Of a stretch of 64,000 bases of DNA, positions 53,390 through 62,563 are shown in pieces. Source of the DNA: Citromicrobium sp. UBA3494 (lineage in GTDB: Bacteria; Pseudomonadota; Alphaproteobacteria; Sphingomonadales; Sphingomonadaceae). A program made the position numbers and the translations under genes. The DNA lies in NCBI GenBank assembly GCA_002377695.1, contig DFQH01000002.1, positions 62,001 to 126,000 on the forward strand. Reading direction: 5' to 3'. The notes under the pieces were generated by a model. It saw nothing but the letters and a program-made list of their open reading frames with translations, did no database searches and was not told where the DNA came from. The number at the start of each line of letters is the position of its first letter. Within the stretch, counting starts at the first letter, position 1.

Positions 53390-53433
53390 GGCCCGAGGAG
53401 ATGCTATGGTCGCGGGCGCGACGCAAGCTTTGC

Positions 53434-53461
53434 TTGACTTGTGTGCGGCACGCGACAATAG
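53434..53461 (+). promoter_or_regulatory. Candidate tRNA-Thr promoter
   Basis: TTGACT (53434-53439) is a good -35 hexamer, and CAATAG (53456-53461), or the overlapping ACAATA, is an acceptable -10 at a 15-16 bp spacing. The predicted start is about 32 bp before the mature tRNA. Confidence 0.5.
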
Positions 53462-53499
53462 CGCGCGGCCTGTGACGGGCTTCGGCTCGCCGACCCCCC

Positions 53500-53574
53500 A
53501 TGCTGCTGTAGCTCAGTGGTAGAGCGCACCCTTGGTAAGGGTGAGGCCGGGAGTTCAATCCTCCCCAGCAGCAC
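53500..53574 (+). tRNA. tRNA-Thr(GGT)
   Basis: The acceptor stem GCTGCTG pairs with CAGCAGC, followed by A and an encoded CCA. The D arm contains AGCTCAGTGGTAGAGC, the anticodon stem CACCC/GGGTG encloses TTGGTAA (anticodon GGT), and the T arm contains GTTCAATC. All four arms can be folded by eye. Confidence 0.95.
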
Positions 53575-53668
53575 CACTCCCCCCTGTTTATGGCGCCCTG
53601 CCGAAATCGGGCGCAGCCCGCGCCTGAAAAAGGTTGCTGCATTGCAACGCCTTGGCCATTCTCGAATC

Positions 53669-54178
53669 ATGCAAGACGAGGGGGGCAGAGCGGACATGGG
53701 TCTGGCGAGCACGGCCGATGACCAGCCTTTGCGGCAGGGGCATCCAAATCATCCCAAGGCGATGAGGGTGGCGACCGTCCTGACCGCAATTCCGTTGCTG
53801 ATCGGCGCGCTGGTCGCGGAATATCTCACTGCGTTCCCCAACTTTATTATCGCCGCGCCCGTGGCGCTGATCCTGCTGCTGGTGGTAGTCTTCCTCCCGC
53901 AGCGCCGGTATGCCGTGCGCGGGCACGCAATGAGCGGTGACCGGTTGCGCGTGGTCAAGGGAATCATGTTCCACTCGGATACCGTCGTGCCGTTCGGGCG
54001 AGTCCAGCATATCGATGTCGATCGCGGCCCGATCGAACGCTATTACGGGCTTGCCACGCTGCAGCTCTACACCGCCGGATCGCATGGCGATGTGGTGAGC
54101 CTTCCCGGCCTTGCCCATGAGGATGCGCTGGAGATGCGCGAGACGATCCGCTCGCATATCAAGCGCGAATCGCTGTGA
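53669..54178 (+). CDS. PH domain-containing membrane protein (YdbS-like)
   Basis: From MQDEGGRADMGLAS the protein is 169 aa with two membrane helices (VATVLTAIPLLIGALVAEYL; FIIAAPVALILLLVVVFLP) and a bacterial PH domain (VVKGIMFHSDTVVPFGRVQHIDVDRGPIERYYGLATLQLYTAG). It overlaps the next gene by 4 bp (GTGA), the ydbS/ydbT arrangement known from Bacillus, where the pair contributes to stress resistance. The frame upstream through the tRNA was rejected. Confidence 0.85.
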   Translation: MQDEGGRADMGLASTADDQPLRQGHPNHPKAMRVATVLTAIPLLIGALVAEYLTAFPNFIIAAPVALILLLVVVFLPQRRYAVRGHAMSGDRLRVVKGIMFHSDTVVPFGRVQHIDVDRGPIERYYGLATLQLYTAGSHGDVVSLPGLAHEDALEMRETIRSHIKRESL

Positions 54179-55794
54179 CCGAGAATCCGGCCAATGCGCC
54201 GATTCGCCCGCCCGAACAGCCGGAAGCGGGCGAGCTGGAGGCGGAGGCTGCCGACGGACTTCCCAGGCGCACCGATCCCCGCACCTTCATCGTCCAGGCC
54301 CTGCAGACGCTACCGAACATGGCGCTGCCATTCGCCGCGCTCGCCTTTACCTTTCGCGACAACGGGCGTTTCGCCCTGCCGGTTCTCCTGGGGCTGGTGG
54401 CGCTGTTCCTTCTTCTGAACACGGTCTTCACCTTTCTCGCATGGTGGCGACAAACCTACCGCGTGGGTGAAAGCGATATCCGGCTGGAAAGCGGGGTGCT
54501 TTCACGCGCCGCGCGCTCGGTACCGTATGACCGGATACAGGACGTCAGCCTGGAACAGGGGTTCATCCCGCGGCTGTTCGGGCTGACGATGGTCAAGTTC
54601 GAAACGGGTGCCGGCGGTTCGGATGAGATCAGTCTGGCCTACCTCACCAACGAGGAGGGCGCACGGCTGCGTGAACTGGTGCGCGAGTTGCGCGACGAGG
54701 CCGACGGCGTGCCGACCGGCGGCGTACAGGCTGCCGATGCAGCAAACGCATCGCCGCGGGATACGGACGCCACCGTGCTGTTCGCCATGGGTCCGCGCCG
54801 CCTGTTCGTCTTCGGCCTGTTCGAGTTTTCACTGGCGGTTGTCGCCTTCGTCGGCGCAGCGGCGCAGCAGTTCGATTTCCTGCTGCCCTTCGACATCTGG
54901 GACTTCGAAACCTGGCAGCGGCTGGTTGCAGGGCCGGGAGAACAGGTCGCACAGCTCGGGCCGGTCGGGCAGGTACTCGGTGCGCTCGCCGCCATTCTCA
55001 CCCTGCTTGTCCTCGGTCTTGTCACGGGAATTGTGCGCACCTTCACGCGGGACTGGGATTTCCGGCTGGAGCGCAACCCGAAGGGTTTCCGGCGGCGGCG
55101 CGGGATGTTCACCCGGACCGACGTGGTGATGCCGGTCCATCGCGTGCAGGCCGTTCGCATCACGACCGGCGCGATCCGCCACCGATTCGGCTGGAAGAGC
55201 CTCAAGCTGGTGAGCCTGGCGCAGGATGCGGGCAATTCGAGTCACGTGGTCGCGCCCTTCGCCAAGGCGGCCGAACTGACCCCGATCCTGAAGGTGGCAG
55301 GCTTTCCGCTGCCGCCGCGCGGGCTGGACTGGCATCGCACGACTGCCAGCTACCGCGTTGTTGCGGCGGTGCTGGGCGGTGCGTTCTATGCAATCCTCGC
55401 CGTTGGTGCCGCGGGCGCGGCGGTTTACCTGGGGGACAGCCGGTACGACTGGCTCTGGCTGATGGCGCTGGCGCTGGCGGCTTTCGCGGTCTTCGCCGCG
55501 GTTCGTGAGCTTTTTCTCTGGCGGGTAGAGCGGCACGCGCTCTCAACCCGCCACCTTTACCAGCGACGCGGCTGGCTGGCGCCCGGTTTCGCGATCGCGG
55601 ATCGCGTGAAGCTCCAGTCCGTCGACATCGTGCGCGGGCCTTTCGGCCGCCTGTTCGGCTACGTCACGCTTCACCTTGGGCTGGCTGGCGGCACCTTCTC
55701 GCTGCCCGGAATTCCCTGGTCCGAGGCGGACCGGCTGCGCGGCGAGCTGCTTGCCAGCATGGTGGAGACGGATTTCTCGCGCCTGGTGCGCTAG
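54175..55794 (+). CDS. PH domain-containing membrane protein (YdbT-like)
   Basis: The 539-aa protein starts at GTG. It has paired membrane helices (MALPFAALAFTFRDN and LLGLVALFLLLNTVFTFLAW; FGLFEFSLAVVAFVGAA; VVAAVLGGAFYAILAVGAAG) alternating with three bPH2 domains (VGESDIRLESGVLSRAARSV, LERNPKGFRRRRGMFTRTDV, RHALSTRHLYQRRGWLAPGF). It partners with the preceding gene product. Function unknown, at the membrane. Confidence 0.87.
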   Translation: MTENPANAPIRPPEQPEAGELEAEAADGLPRRTDPRTFIVQALQTLPNMALPFAALAFTFRDNGRFALPVLLGLVALFLLLNTVFTFLAWWRQTYRVGESDIRLESGVLSRAARSVPYDRIQDVSLEQGFIPRLFGLTMVKFETGAGGSDEISLAYLTNEEGARLRELVRELRDEADGVPTGGVQAADAANASPRDTDATVLFAMGPRRLFVFGLFEFSLAVVAFVGAAAQQFDFLLPFDIWDFETWQRLVAGPGEQVAQLGPVGQVLGALAAILTLLVLGLVTGIVRTFTRDWDFRLERNPKGFRRRRGMFTRTDVVMPVHRVQAVRITTGAIRHRFGWKSLKLVSLAQDAGNSSHVVAPFAKAAELTPILKVAGFPLPPRGLDWHRTTASYRVVAAVLGGAFYAILAVGAAGAAVYLGDSRYDWLWLMALALAAFAVFAAVRELFLWRVERHALSTRHLYQRRGWLAPGFAIADRVKLQSVDIVRGPFGRLFGYVTLHLGLAGGTFSLPGIPWSEADRLRGELLASMVETDFSRLVR

Positions 55795-55801
55795 ATCGCG
55801 C

Positions 55802-56101
55802 TCAGGCGCGCAGATCGCTCCAGCCGTTCTTGTCGAACTTGGCTTCGACATAGGAACAGTCTGGCCGGATCAGGAAGCCCTGTTCGCGCGCGTCGGAGAC
55901 CAGCCGCTCTACCAGCTGAGCTGCAACCCCGCGCCCGCCGATGGCTTCGGGCACGATGGTATGCGTGGCCACCCGCACTTCCTTGCCGCGCGTTTCGGGG
56001 CCCGGCTCCCATTCCAGCGTGCCCTGTGCGTCTTCGCCCTCCAGATGCGCGACATATTTGCCGCCCTGGCCGACGACGTGGTGGGTGATCTTGGTGGTCA
56101 T
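55802..56101 (-). CDS. Small GNAT-like N-acetyltransferase (YjdJ/DUF-type)
   Basis: From MTTKITHHVVGQGGKYVAHL the protein is 99 aa. This is the short acetyltransferase class (Gcn5-related, PF14542-type), with THTIVPEAIGGRGVAAQLVE as the acetyl-CoA loop and CSYVEAKF near the end. The longer upstream frame overlaps the divergent aldolase start and was not used. Substrate unknown. Confidence 0.85.
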   Translation of the reverse strand: MTTKITHHVVGQGGKYVAHLEGEDAQGTLEWEPGPETRGKEVRVATHTIVPEAIGGRGVAAQLVERLVSDAREQGFLIRPDCSYVEAKFDKNGWSDLRA

Positions 56102-56159
56102 GACTTCCTGTCCTTTCGATACGCTTGCATCGAACGTTGGCCAGCGTAGGGGCGTTCCG

Positions 56160-57155
56160 ATGCGATACCTTTCCGACAATGCCGCGCGCGTCCACCCCCG
56201 GGTGTGGGACGCGCTCCGGGCCGCCGATGCGGGCGATGCGCCTTACGACGGCGATGCCTTGTCCGCCCGGCTGGACGAAGCCTTCGGAGCGCTGTTCGAG
56301 CGTGAGGTCGCGGTGCTGTGGGTCGCCACCGGCACGGCGGCCAACTGCCTTGCGCTGTCCGCCATGGTGCCGCCGCATGGCGGTGTCGTCTGCCACCGCG
56401 AGGCGCATATCGAGATGGACGAGGGCGGGGCGCCCGGCTTCTATCTCCACGGTGCCAAGCTGATGCTGGCGGAAGGCGAAGGCGCGAAGATCACGCCCGG
56501 CGCCATCCGGGAGGTGATCGATCCGATCCGCGACGATGTGCATCAGGTACAGCCGCACGCGATCTCGATCACGCAGGCGAGCGAATATGGCCGCGCCTAC
56601 CGGCCGGAAGAAATCTCCGCGATTGCCGAGCTTGCGCGCTCGCGCGGGCTGGGCTTGCACATGGATGGTGCGCGCTTCGCCAATGCTGCGGCATTCCTTG
56701 GCGTCCCGGCGGCGGAAGCCGCGGGCGATGTCGACGCGCTGAGCTTCGGCTGCATCAAGAACGGCGCGATGAGCGCGGAAGCCATCGTCTTCTTCGATCC
56801 GTCTCTTGCCGATGTGGTCCGCTATCGCCGCAAGCGTGCCGGGCATTTGCAATCGAAGGGCCGCTTCCTCGCCGCACAGCTGCTCGCCATGCTCGACCGC
56901 GACCTCTGGCTGGAGAATGCCCGTTCGGCCAATGCCGCCGCGCAGGCCATCGCGGAGGGCGCGAGCGAGCGCCTGATGCATCCCATCGAAGCGAACGAGG
57001 TGTTCATCCGGCTGACCCCTGCGGAGCGCGAGACGCTGCGCAGCGCCGGCTACCAGTTCTATGACTGGGGAACCCACGCAGCGCGTTTCGTCGCCGCGTG
57101 GGATAGCGATCTGGGCGAGGCAAGGGCGCTCGGTCGGGCCATCGCCGCCCTATGA
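56160..57155 (+). CDS. Low-specificity threonine aldolase (PLP-dependent)
   Basis: The 331-aa fold-type I PLP enzyme has LWVATGTAANCLALSAM, HMDGARFANAAAFLG and SFGCIKNGAMSAEAIVFF, where the Lys is the expected PLP ligand. It cleaves threonine or allo-threonine to glycine and acetaldehyde. Related beta-eliminating enzymes cannot be excluded. Start MRYLSDNAARVHP fits the family. Overlaps the EamA gene by 4 bp. Confidence 0.88.
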   Translation: MRYLSDNAARVHPRVWDALRAADAGDAPYDGDALSARLDEAFGALFEREVAVLWVATGTAANCLALSAMVPPHGGVVCHREAHIEMDEGGAPGFYLHGAKLMLAEGEGAKITPGAIREVIDPIRDDVHQVQPHAISITQASEYGRAYRPEEISAIAELARSRGLGLHMDGARFANAAAFLGVPAAEAAGDVDALSFGCIKNGAMSAEAIVFFDPSLADVVRYRRKRAGHLQSKGRFLAAQLLAMLDRDLWLENARSANAAAQAIAEGASERLMHPIEANEVFIRLTPAERETLRSAGYQFYDWGTHAARFVAAWDSDLGEARALGRAIAAL

Positions 57156-58108
57156 GCGATCACGATAGCGGGCTGCTGCGGCCCCGCGTCATCCTGCCGT
57201 TTCTCCTGACGGGCGCAATATGGGGCTCCACCTGGCTGGTCATTACCGGCCAGATCGATGGTGTGCCGGCGGCATGGTCCGTCTTCTACCGCTTCGCCAT
57301 CGCTACGCCCGCCCTGTTCCTGGTGGCCGTTCTGATGAAACGACGGCTGCGGCTGACCCGGCCGGAGCACATGCTCGCGCTGGTGGTCGGCCTGTTCCAG
57401 TTCAGTGCGAACTTCCTGTTCGTCTACCATGCCGAACTTTACGTGACCTCGGGCATCGTGGCGATGATGTTCGGCCTGCTGATGGTCCCCAACGCGTTGC
57501 AGGCCCGGCTTTTCCTTGGCGAGAAGGTGACGAGCGGCTTCATGCTCGGCAGCGCGGTTGCCATTATCGGCGTCTCCTTCCTGCTGATCCACGAATGGCG
57601 CGCCAATCCCGATGCGGGTGTTGTGGGCGGCAACGTGCTGCTGGGCATCGGGTTGGCGCTGCTGGGCATCCTCGCGGCCTCCTTTGCCAATGTGGTGCAG
57701 GCGAACCCGACCGGGCGCGCGGTGCCGATGGTCAGCCTGCTTGCATGGGCCATGCTCTACGGCACGACGTTCGACCTGGGGTTTGCCTGGATCACCGCGG
57801 GGCCGCCTCCGTTTCCGACGGAGATCGCCTATTGGGGCGGGATCGTGTACCTCGCGCTGATCGGATCGGTGGTGACATTTCCGCTGCACTACAATCTCGT
57901 GCGGGAGATCGGCGCAGGGCGCACGGCATATAACTCGATCATGACGATATCCGTCGCCATGCTGCTGTCGACCCTGTTCGAGGATTATCGCTGGACCTGG
58001 CTCACCGCGAGCGGAATGGGGCTGGCGGTGATCGGCATGCTCATTGCGCTGAGGGCGAGAACGCCAAGGCCCAAGGAAGTCAGGGCCGAGGGGGCAGCAG
58101 TGCCCTGA
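57152..58108 (+). CDS. EamA/DMT superfamily transporter
   Basis: The 318-aa protein has ten hydrophobic segments in two EamA repeats, opening with LPFLLTGAIWGSTWLVITGQ. DMT transporters export amino acids, sugars or metabolites; coupling to the threonine aldolase gene (ATGA) hints at an amino-acid-related substrate, which is an inference. Its 3' end overlaps the converging epimerase gene by 29 bp. Confidence 0.9.
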   Translation: MSDHDSGLLRPRVILPFLLTGAIWGSTWLVITGQIDGVPAAWSVFYRFAIATPALFLVAVLMKRRLRLTRPEHMLALVVGLFQFSANFLFVYHAELYVTSGIVAMMFGLLMVPNALQARLFLGEKVTSGFMLGSAVAIIGVSFLLIHEWRANPDAGVVGGNVLLGIGLALLGILAASFANVVQANPTGRAVPMVSLLAWAMLYGTTFDLGFAWITAGPPPFPTEIAYWGGIVYLALIGSVVTFPLHYNLVREIGAGRTAYNSIMTISVAMLLSTLFEDYRWTWLTASGMGLAVIGMLIALRARTPRPKEVRAEGAAVP

Positions 58109-58886
58109 GGCCTTCGCGGTAGGTCGGATATCCTGGCTGCCAGCCCAGCAGGCGCTTTGCCTTGCCATTCGCCACCCGTCTGTTCTCCGCGTAGAAGCCG
58201 CGCGCCATGGGCGAGAGGTCGGCCTCTTCCAGAGTGAGCAGCGGCGGCGGCTCGACCCCCAGAAGCGCGCAGGCTTCCTCGACCACGGCGTTCTGGCTCG
58301 CGGGGCGATCGTCGCCGAGGTTGTAGGCGCCGGGCGGGACATTGCCGGTCAGCGCGGCAATCGCTCCGCTCGCAATATCGTCCACGTGCACCCGGCTGAA
58401 GACCTGCCCGGGCATGTCGATCCGGTGCGCCTTGCCCGCCTCGATCCGCTCGAAGATGCTGCGGCCCGGGCCGTAGATGCCGGGCAGGCGGAAGACCCGC
58501 GCCCCCCGCTCCAGCCATGCCCGATCGGCCTCGGCCCGCGCATTGCGACGGCCTTCTCCTCCCTGAGCGATGGTGGGTGTCGCCTCGTCGACCCACGCGC
58601 CCTGCCGGTCGCCGTAGACGCCAGTGGAAGATAGATAGCCCAGCCAATCGTGGCTCAACGCATCGCCGTACCGTTCGAGCACCGGGTCGCTTCCGGTCTC
58701 CCGGTCCGGGGGAACGGAGGACAGCACTGCGTCGGCAAGGGCCAGCTCGGCTCGCACCTCCCCTTGGGCCGCGAAGGAAAGCTTGCCGTCGCTACCGGTC
58801 GCGACCACTTCCCATCCAAGAGATTGCGCTTCTCGTGCGATCCGCTTGGCGCTGTAGCCGAGCCCGAAGATGAAGAGTTTTGCCAT
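58080..58886 (-). CDS. NAD(P)-dependent epimerase/SDR family protein (YeeZ-like)
   Basis: From MAKLFIFGLGYSAKRIAREA the protein is 268 aa, with GLGYSAKR as the nucleotide loop, YLSSTGVYGDRQGAWVDEAT (Ser and Tyr), and VFRLPGIYGPGRS with RVHVDDIA. It looks like the YeeZ group of extended SDR proteins. Substrate unknown. It is divergent from pepN with a 46-bp gap that must hold both promoters. Confidence 0.87.
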   Translation of the reverse strand: MAKLFIFGLGYSAKRIAREAQSLGWEVVATGSDGKLSFAAQGEVRAELALADAVLSSVPPDRETGSDPVLERYGDALSHDWLGYLSSTGVYGDRQGAWVDEATPTIAQGGEGRRNARAEADRAWLERGARVFRLPGIYGPGRSIFERIEAGKAHRIDMPGQVFSRVHVDDIASGAIAALTGNVPPGAYNLGDDRPASQNAVVEEACALLGVEPPPLLTLEEADLSPMARGFYAENRRVANGKAKRLLGWQPGYPTYREGLRALLPPRP

Positions 58887-58932
58887 TACCCGCCCTGCTG
58901 ACACAGTGCGCGACGCGAAGAAACGAGGACTT

Positions 58933-61575
58933 ATGGACCAGCCGAGTAATCCCTCCACTGCCGCCAACGCCCCGGCCGGCGCACCCGTTCTGCCCGACGC
59001 GGCGCCCGAGCCGCAGGAGCCTGCGATCATCCGCCGCAAGGATTATGCGCCTTTTCCCTGGCGCGTGCCCGAAATCCGGCTCGATTTCGATCTGGGGCTG
59101 GAGACAACGCGGGTCGAGGCGACACTCTCGGTCGAGCCCAACCCCGAAGCGCAAGCCGAGGACGAGATACGCCTCGACGGGGACGGGCTGGTGCTGGAAA
59201 GCGTGTCGGTCGACGGAGAGCGGCGCGAGGACTGGAGCCGCGATGGCGAGAACCTGATCGTTCCCCTGACACCCGGCAAGCACACGCTGACCATCGTCAC
59301 ACGCATCGCGCCGTCGCAGAACACCCAGCTGATGGGGCTCTATGCCAGCGGCGGTATGCTGTGCACCCAGTGCGAGGCGGAAGGCTTCCGGCGGATTACC
59401 TTCTTCCCCGACCGGCCCGATGTCCTCTCCGTCTATACCGTGCGCATGACGGGCAGCCGCAAGACGTTCCCCGTGCTGCTTTCGAACGGCAACCCGGTGG
59501 ACGAGGGCGCGCTGGAAGATGGCCGCCATTTTGTCGAATGGCACGATCCCTGGCCCAAGCCGAGCTACCTCTTCGCGCTGGTCGCGGGCGATCTGGTGGC
59601 CCGCACGGACAGCTTCACGACCATGAGCGGCCGCAAGGTCGAACTGGGCGTGTGGGTCCGCGCCGAAGACCTGCCGCGTACGGGCCATGCGATGGAATCG
59701 CTCAAGCGGTCGATGAAGTGGGACGAGGAAACCTTCGGGCGCGAATATGATCTCGACCGGTTCAACATCGTCGCCGTGGGCGATTTCAACATGGGGGCGA
59801 TGGAGAACAAGGGCCTCAACATCTTCAACACGAAGTACGTTCTGGCGGACGAGGAAACCGCGACCGACGACGATTTCGACGCGGTCGAAGGCGTGATCGG
59901 GCACGAGTATTTCCATAACTGGTCGGGCAATCGCGTGACCTGCCGCGACTGGTTCCAGCTGAGCCTGAAGGAAGGCTTCACCGTGCTGCGCGACCAGTTG
60001 TTCAGCCAGGATCTACACGGCCATGCGATCAAGCGGATCGGCGATGTGCGCGTGCTGCGCAGCGTGCAGTTCCCCGAGGACAGCGGGCCCTTCGCGCACC
60101 CCATCCGGCCCGATAGCTACAAGGAAATCAGCAACTTCTACACCGCCACCATCTACAACAAGGGCGCCGAGGTCATCCGCATGATGCGCGGGCTCGCGGG
60201 GGAGGCCGCCTTCCGCAAGGGCAGCGATCTCTATTTCGAGCGGCACGATGGCGAGGCCGCGACCTGCGAGGATTTCGTGCGCGCGATAGAAGACGGCGCA
60301 GGGCTGGATCTCAAGCAGTTCCGCCGGTGGTACGAACAGGCAGGCACGCCGCAGGTGACGGTCGAGCAGAGCCACGAGGGCGAAAAGGTCACGCTGACCT
60401 TGCGCCAGAGCGTGCCCGCAACGCCGGGCCAGCCCGACAAGCTTCCTATGCCGATACCCCTGCGCATCGCCCTGTTCGATCCCGCCAGCGGTCCGCATTC
60501 GGGTGAAGAGCTGATCGTGCTCAGCGAGGCGGAGCAGAGCTTCACCTTCGATGGCCATGCGAGGCCTCCGGTCCTGTCCATCAATCGCGGCTTCACCGCT
60601 CCGGTGGCGATCGAGCGGGACATTTCGCGCGACGACCTGATGTTCCTTGCCGCGCATGACGATGATGCCTTCGCCCGGCACGAGGCGATGCAGGAACTGC
60701 TGCTCGGCTATCTGCTGGGCGAGGGCGGGAACGATGCACGCGATGCAATCGGCACGGCGGCTGGCGCGATCCTGCGGGACGATTCGCTGGATCACGAAAT
60801 GCGCGCCGAACTGCTGACCCTGCCACCGTTCGCCTATCTGGCAGAACGATCCGAAACCTACGATCCCGGCGCGATGGTAGAGAAGCGCGAAGGGCTGAAG
60901 GCCTGGCTGGGCGAAACCTTCGCCAGCGATTTCGTTCGCCTGCACGACGAGCTTGCCGACCCCTCGCGCGAGCGCGGAATATCCGGCAAGCAGGCGCGGC
61001 GGATGCGCTCGCTCGCGCTCGCTTACGTGGCGGCGGCGGACCCGGAGGCGGGCGCGGCCCGCGCAGCGGCGCAATACCGCGATGCCAGCGGCATGACCGA
61101 GCGGCAGGGTGCGCTTTCCGTCCTCGCCGGACTGGAAGGTCCGGAGCGGGAACAGGCGCTGTCCGACTTCCACGATCGCTTCGAAGGCAATGCGCTGGTG
61201 ATCGACAAGTGGTTCACCCTGCAGGCCACGGCGCTGCGCCCGAAGGTGCTGGAAGAGATCGAGCGCCTGGCCCGCCACGAAGCCTTCACCATGTCCAACC
61301 CCAACCGGGTGCGCGCGCTCTATGCCGCGATGGCGGGCAATCCTCTGGCGTTTCACGATGCCAGCGGTGCGGGCTATCGCATGATCGCGGACCTGATCCT
61401 GGAACTGAACCTCAAGAACCCGCAGCTCGCGGCGCGTTTCGTGCCCTCGCTCGGCCGGTTCCGCCGCGTCGAGCCGAGGAGGTCTGCGCTGATGAAGGCG
61501 GAGCTTGAGCGTATTTCGCAGGCGCCGAAGCTATCGCGCGATGTTGCCGAACAGGTGAGCGCAAGCCTTGGTTGA
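58933..61575 (+). CDS. pepN: Aminopeptidase N
   Basis: The 880-aa M1 zinc aminopeptidase has the substrate motif FNMGAMENKGLNIFNTKYVL, the zinc site GVIGHEYFHNWSGNR (HExxH), the third ligand Glu in LSLKEGFTV, and the PepN-type C-terminal helical domain. It trims N-terminal residues from peptides in the cytosol. The start at MDQPSNPSTAANA follows a gaggac stretch. The N-terminus has an Ala/Pro-rich extension of about 35 residues before the conserved part. Confidence 0.95.
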   Translation: MDQPSNPSTAANAPAGAPVLPDAAPEPQEPAIIRRKDYAPFPWRVPEIRLDFDLGLETTRVEATLSVEPNPEAQAEDEIRLDGDGLVLESVSVDGERREDWSRDGENLIVPLTPGKHTLTIVTRIAPSQNTQLMGLYASGGMLCTQCEAEGFRRITFFPDRPDVLSVYTVRMTGSRKTFPVLLSNGNPVDEGALEDGRHFVEWHDPWPKPSYLFALVAGDLVARTDSFTTMSGRKVELGVWVRAEDLPRTGHAMESLKRSMKWDEETFGREYDLDRFNIVAVGDFNMGAMENKGLNIFNTKYVLADEETATDDDFDAVEGVIGHEYFHNWSGNRVTCRDWFQLSLKEGFTVLRDQLFSQDLHGHAIKRIGDVRVLRSVQFPEDSGPFAHPIRPDSYKEISNFYTATIYNKGAEVIRMMRGLAGEAAFRKGSDLYFERHDGEAATCEDFVRAIEDGAGLDLKQFRRWYEQAGTPQVTVEQSHEGEKVTLTLRQSVPATPGQPDKLPMPIPLRIALFDPASGPHSGEELIVLSEAEQSFTFDGHARPPVLSINRGFTAPVAIERDISRDDLMFLAAHDDDAFARHEAMQELLLGYLLGEGGNDARDAIGTAAGAILRDDSLDHEMRAELLTLPPFAYLAERSETYDPGAMVEKREGLKAWLGETFASDFVRLHDELADPSRERGISGKQARRMRSLALAYVAAADPEAGAARAAAQYRDASGMTERQGALSVLAGLEGPEREQALSDFHDRFEGNALVIDKWFTLQATALRPKVLEEIERLARHEAFTMSNPNRVRALYAAMAGNPLAFHDASGAGYRMIADLILELNLKNPQLAARFVPSLGRFRRVEPRRSALMKAELERISQAPKLSRDVAEQVSASLG

Positions 61576-62362
61576 GGCTCCGGTTCCGATCCGCGCTGCC
61601 GCGCTCGATGGCGTTCCGCACGGGTTTTTCGGGCGTGCCAATGCCGATGGGCCGTGCGGCGTGTCCACCGGCGAGGTCGCGGGCCTTCAGGTGGGATTCG
61701 GCGCGGGCGACGATCCGGAGGCGGTGGCGCAGAACCGACGCCGCGCCATCGCGTCCGTGTTGCCCGGTGCGGGTCTGGCCATGCCTTTCCAGGTACATTC
61801 GCCCGACGCGGCGGTTGTTACCGGGCCGGTCGAAGGCGATGCGCGGCCACGAGTCGACGCGCTGGTCACTGCGACCCCCGGCCTGTTGGTAGGCGTGGTG
61901 ACGGCGGACTGCGCACCCGTTCTGCTTGCGGACCGGGAAGCGCGCGTGGTCGCCGCCGCCCATGCAGGCTGGCGCGGCGCCAAGGAAGGCGTCCTTGCCA
62001 ATACGGTGGAACAGATGCTTGCGCTCGGCGCACAGCGAGGCCGGATCGGCGCCGCCATCGGGCCGACGATCGCCCAGGCCAGCTACGAGGTGGATGCTGG
62101 TTTTCGCGATCGGTTCCTCGAAGACGACCCTGCGAACGCTCGCTTCTTCGAGCCCGGCAAGCCCGGCCACCATCAGTTCGATCTCCCCGGATTCGTCGCG
62201 GCGCAGCTCAAGAATGCGGGTATCGGATCGGTCGAAAACCTCGCGCTCGACACCTATGGCGATGCCGCCCGCTTCTATTCCTACCGCCGCGCAACCCACC
62301 GGGGTCAGGCGACCTACGGGCGCCAGGGGGCGTTCGTCGGCCTGCCTCCGGAGCGCCCCTAG
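61568..62362 (+). CDS. pgeF: Laccase-domain protein PgeF (YfiH family)
   Basis: The 264-aa protein starts at a TTG overlapping the pepN stop. It has HSPDAAVV, VTADCAPVLLADREARVVAAAHAGWRG and IGPTIAQASYEVD, the His and Cys zinc ligands of the DUF152/YfiH family. E. coli YfiH corrects peptidoglycan precursors carrying L-Ser in place of L-Ala; older annotation is polyphenol oxidase. Confidence 0.9.
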   Translation: MVEAPVPIRAAALDGVPHGFFGRANADGPCGVSTGEVAGLQVGFGAGDDPEAVAQNRRRAIASVLPGAGLAMPFQVHSPDAAVVTGPVEGDARPRVDALVTATPGLLVGVVTADCAPVLLADREARVVAAAHAGWRGAKEGVLANTVEQMLALGAQRGRIGAAIGPTIAQASYEVDAGFRDRFLEDDPANARFFEPGKPGHHQFDLPGFVAAQLKNAGIGSVENLALDTYGDAARFYSYRRATHRGQATYGRQGAFVGLPPERP

Positions 62363-62563
62363 CAGGTCCTCGCTTGCGCGACGGCGTATTACAGTTGCGC
62401 AAAAGGCCATTGGCAGCCACCACCTTACGCGCTAACAGCCCGCGCTAACGGGAAGGGGGCCTCGCTCCCCGACGCGGTCGTTCGCATGCGGATCGCGCAC
62501 ATTCCCTGAAGGCAACACGGGCGGATCGGCTCGATCCCGATGCGCCGCGACAAGGCAGGAACG

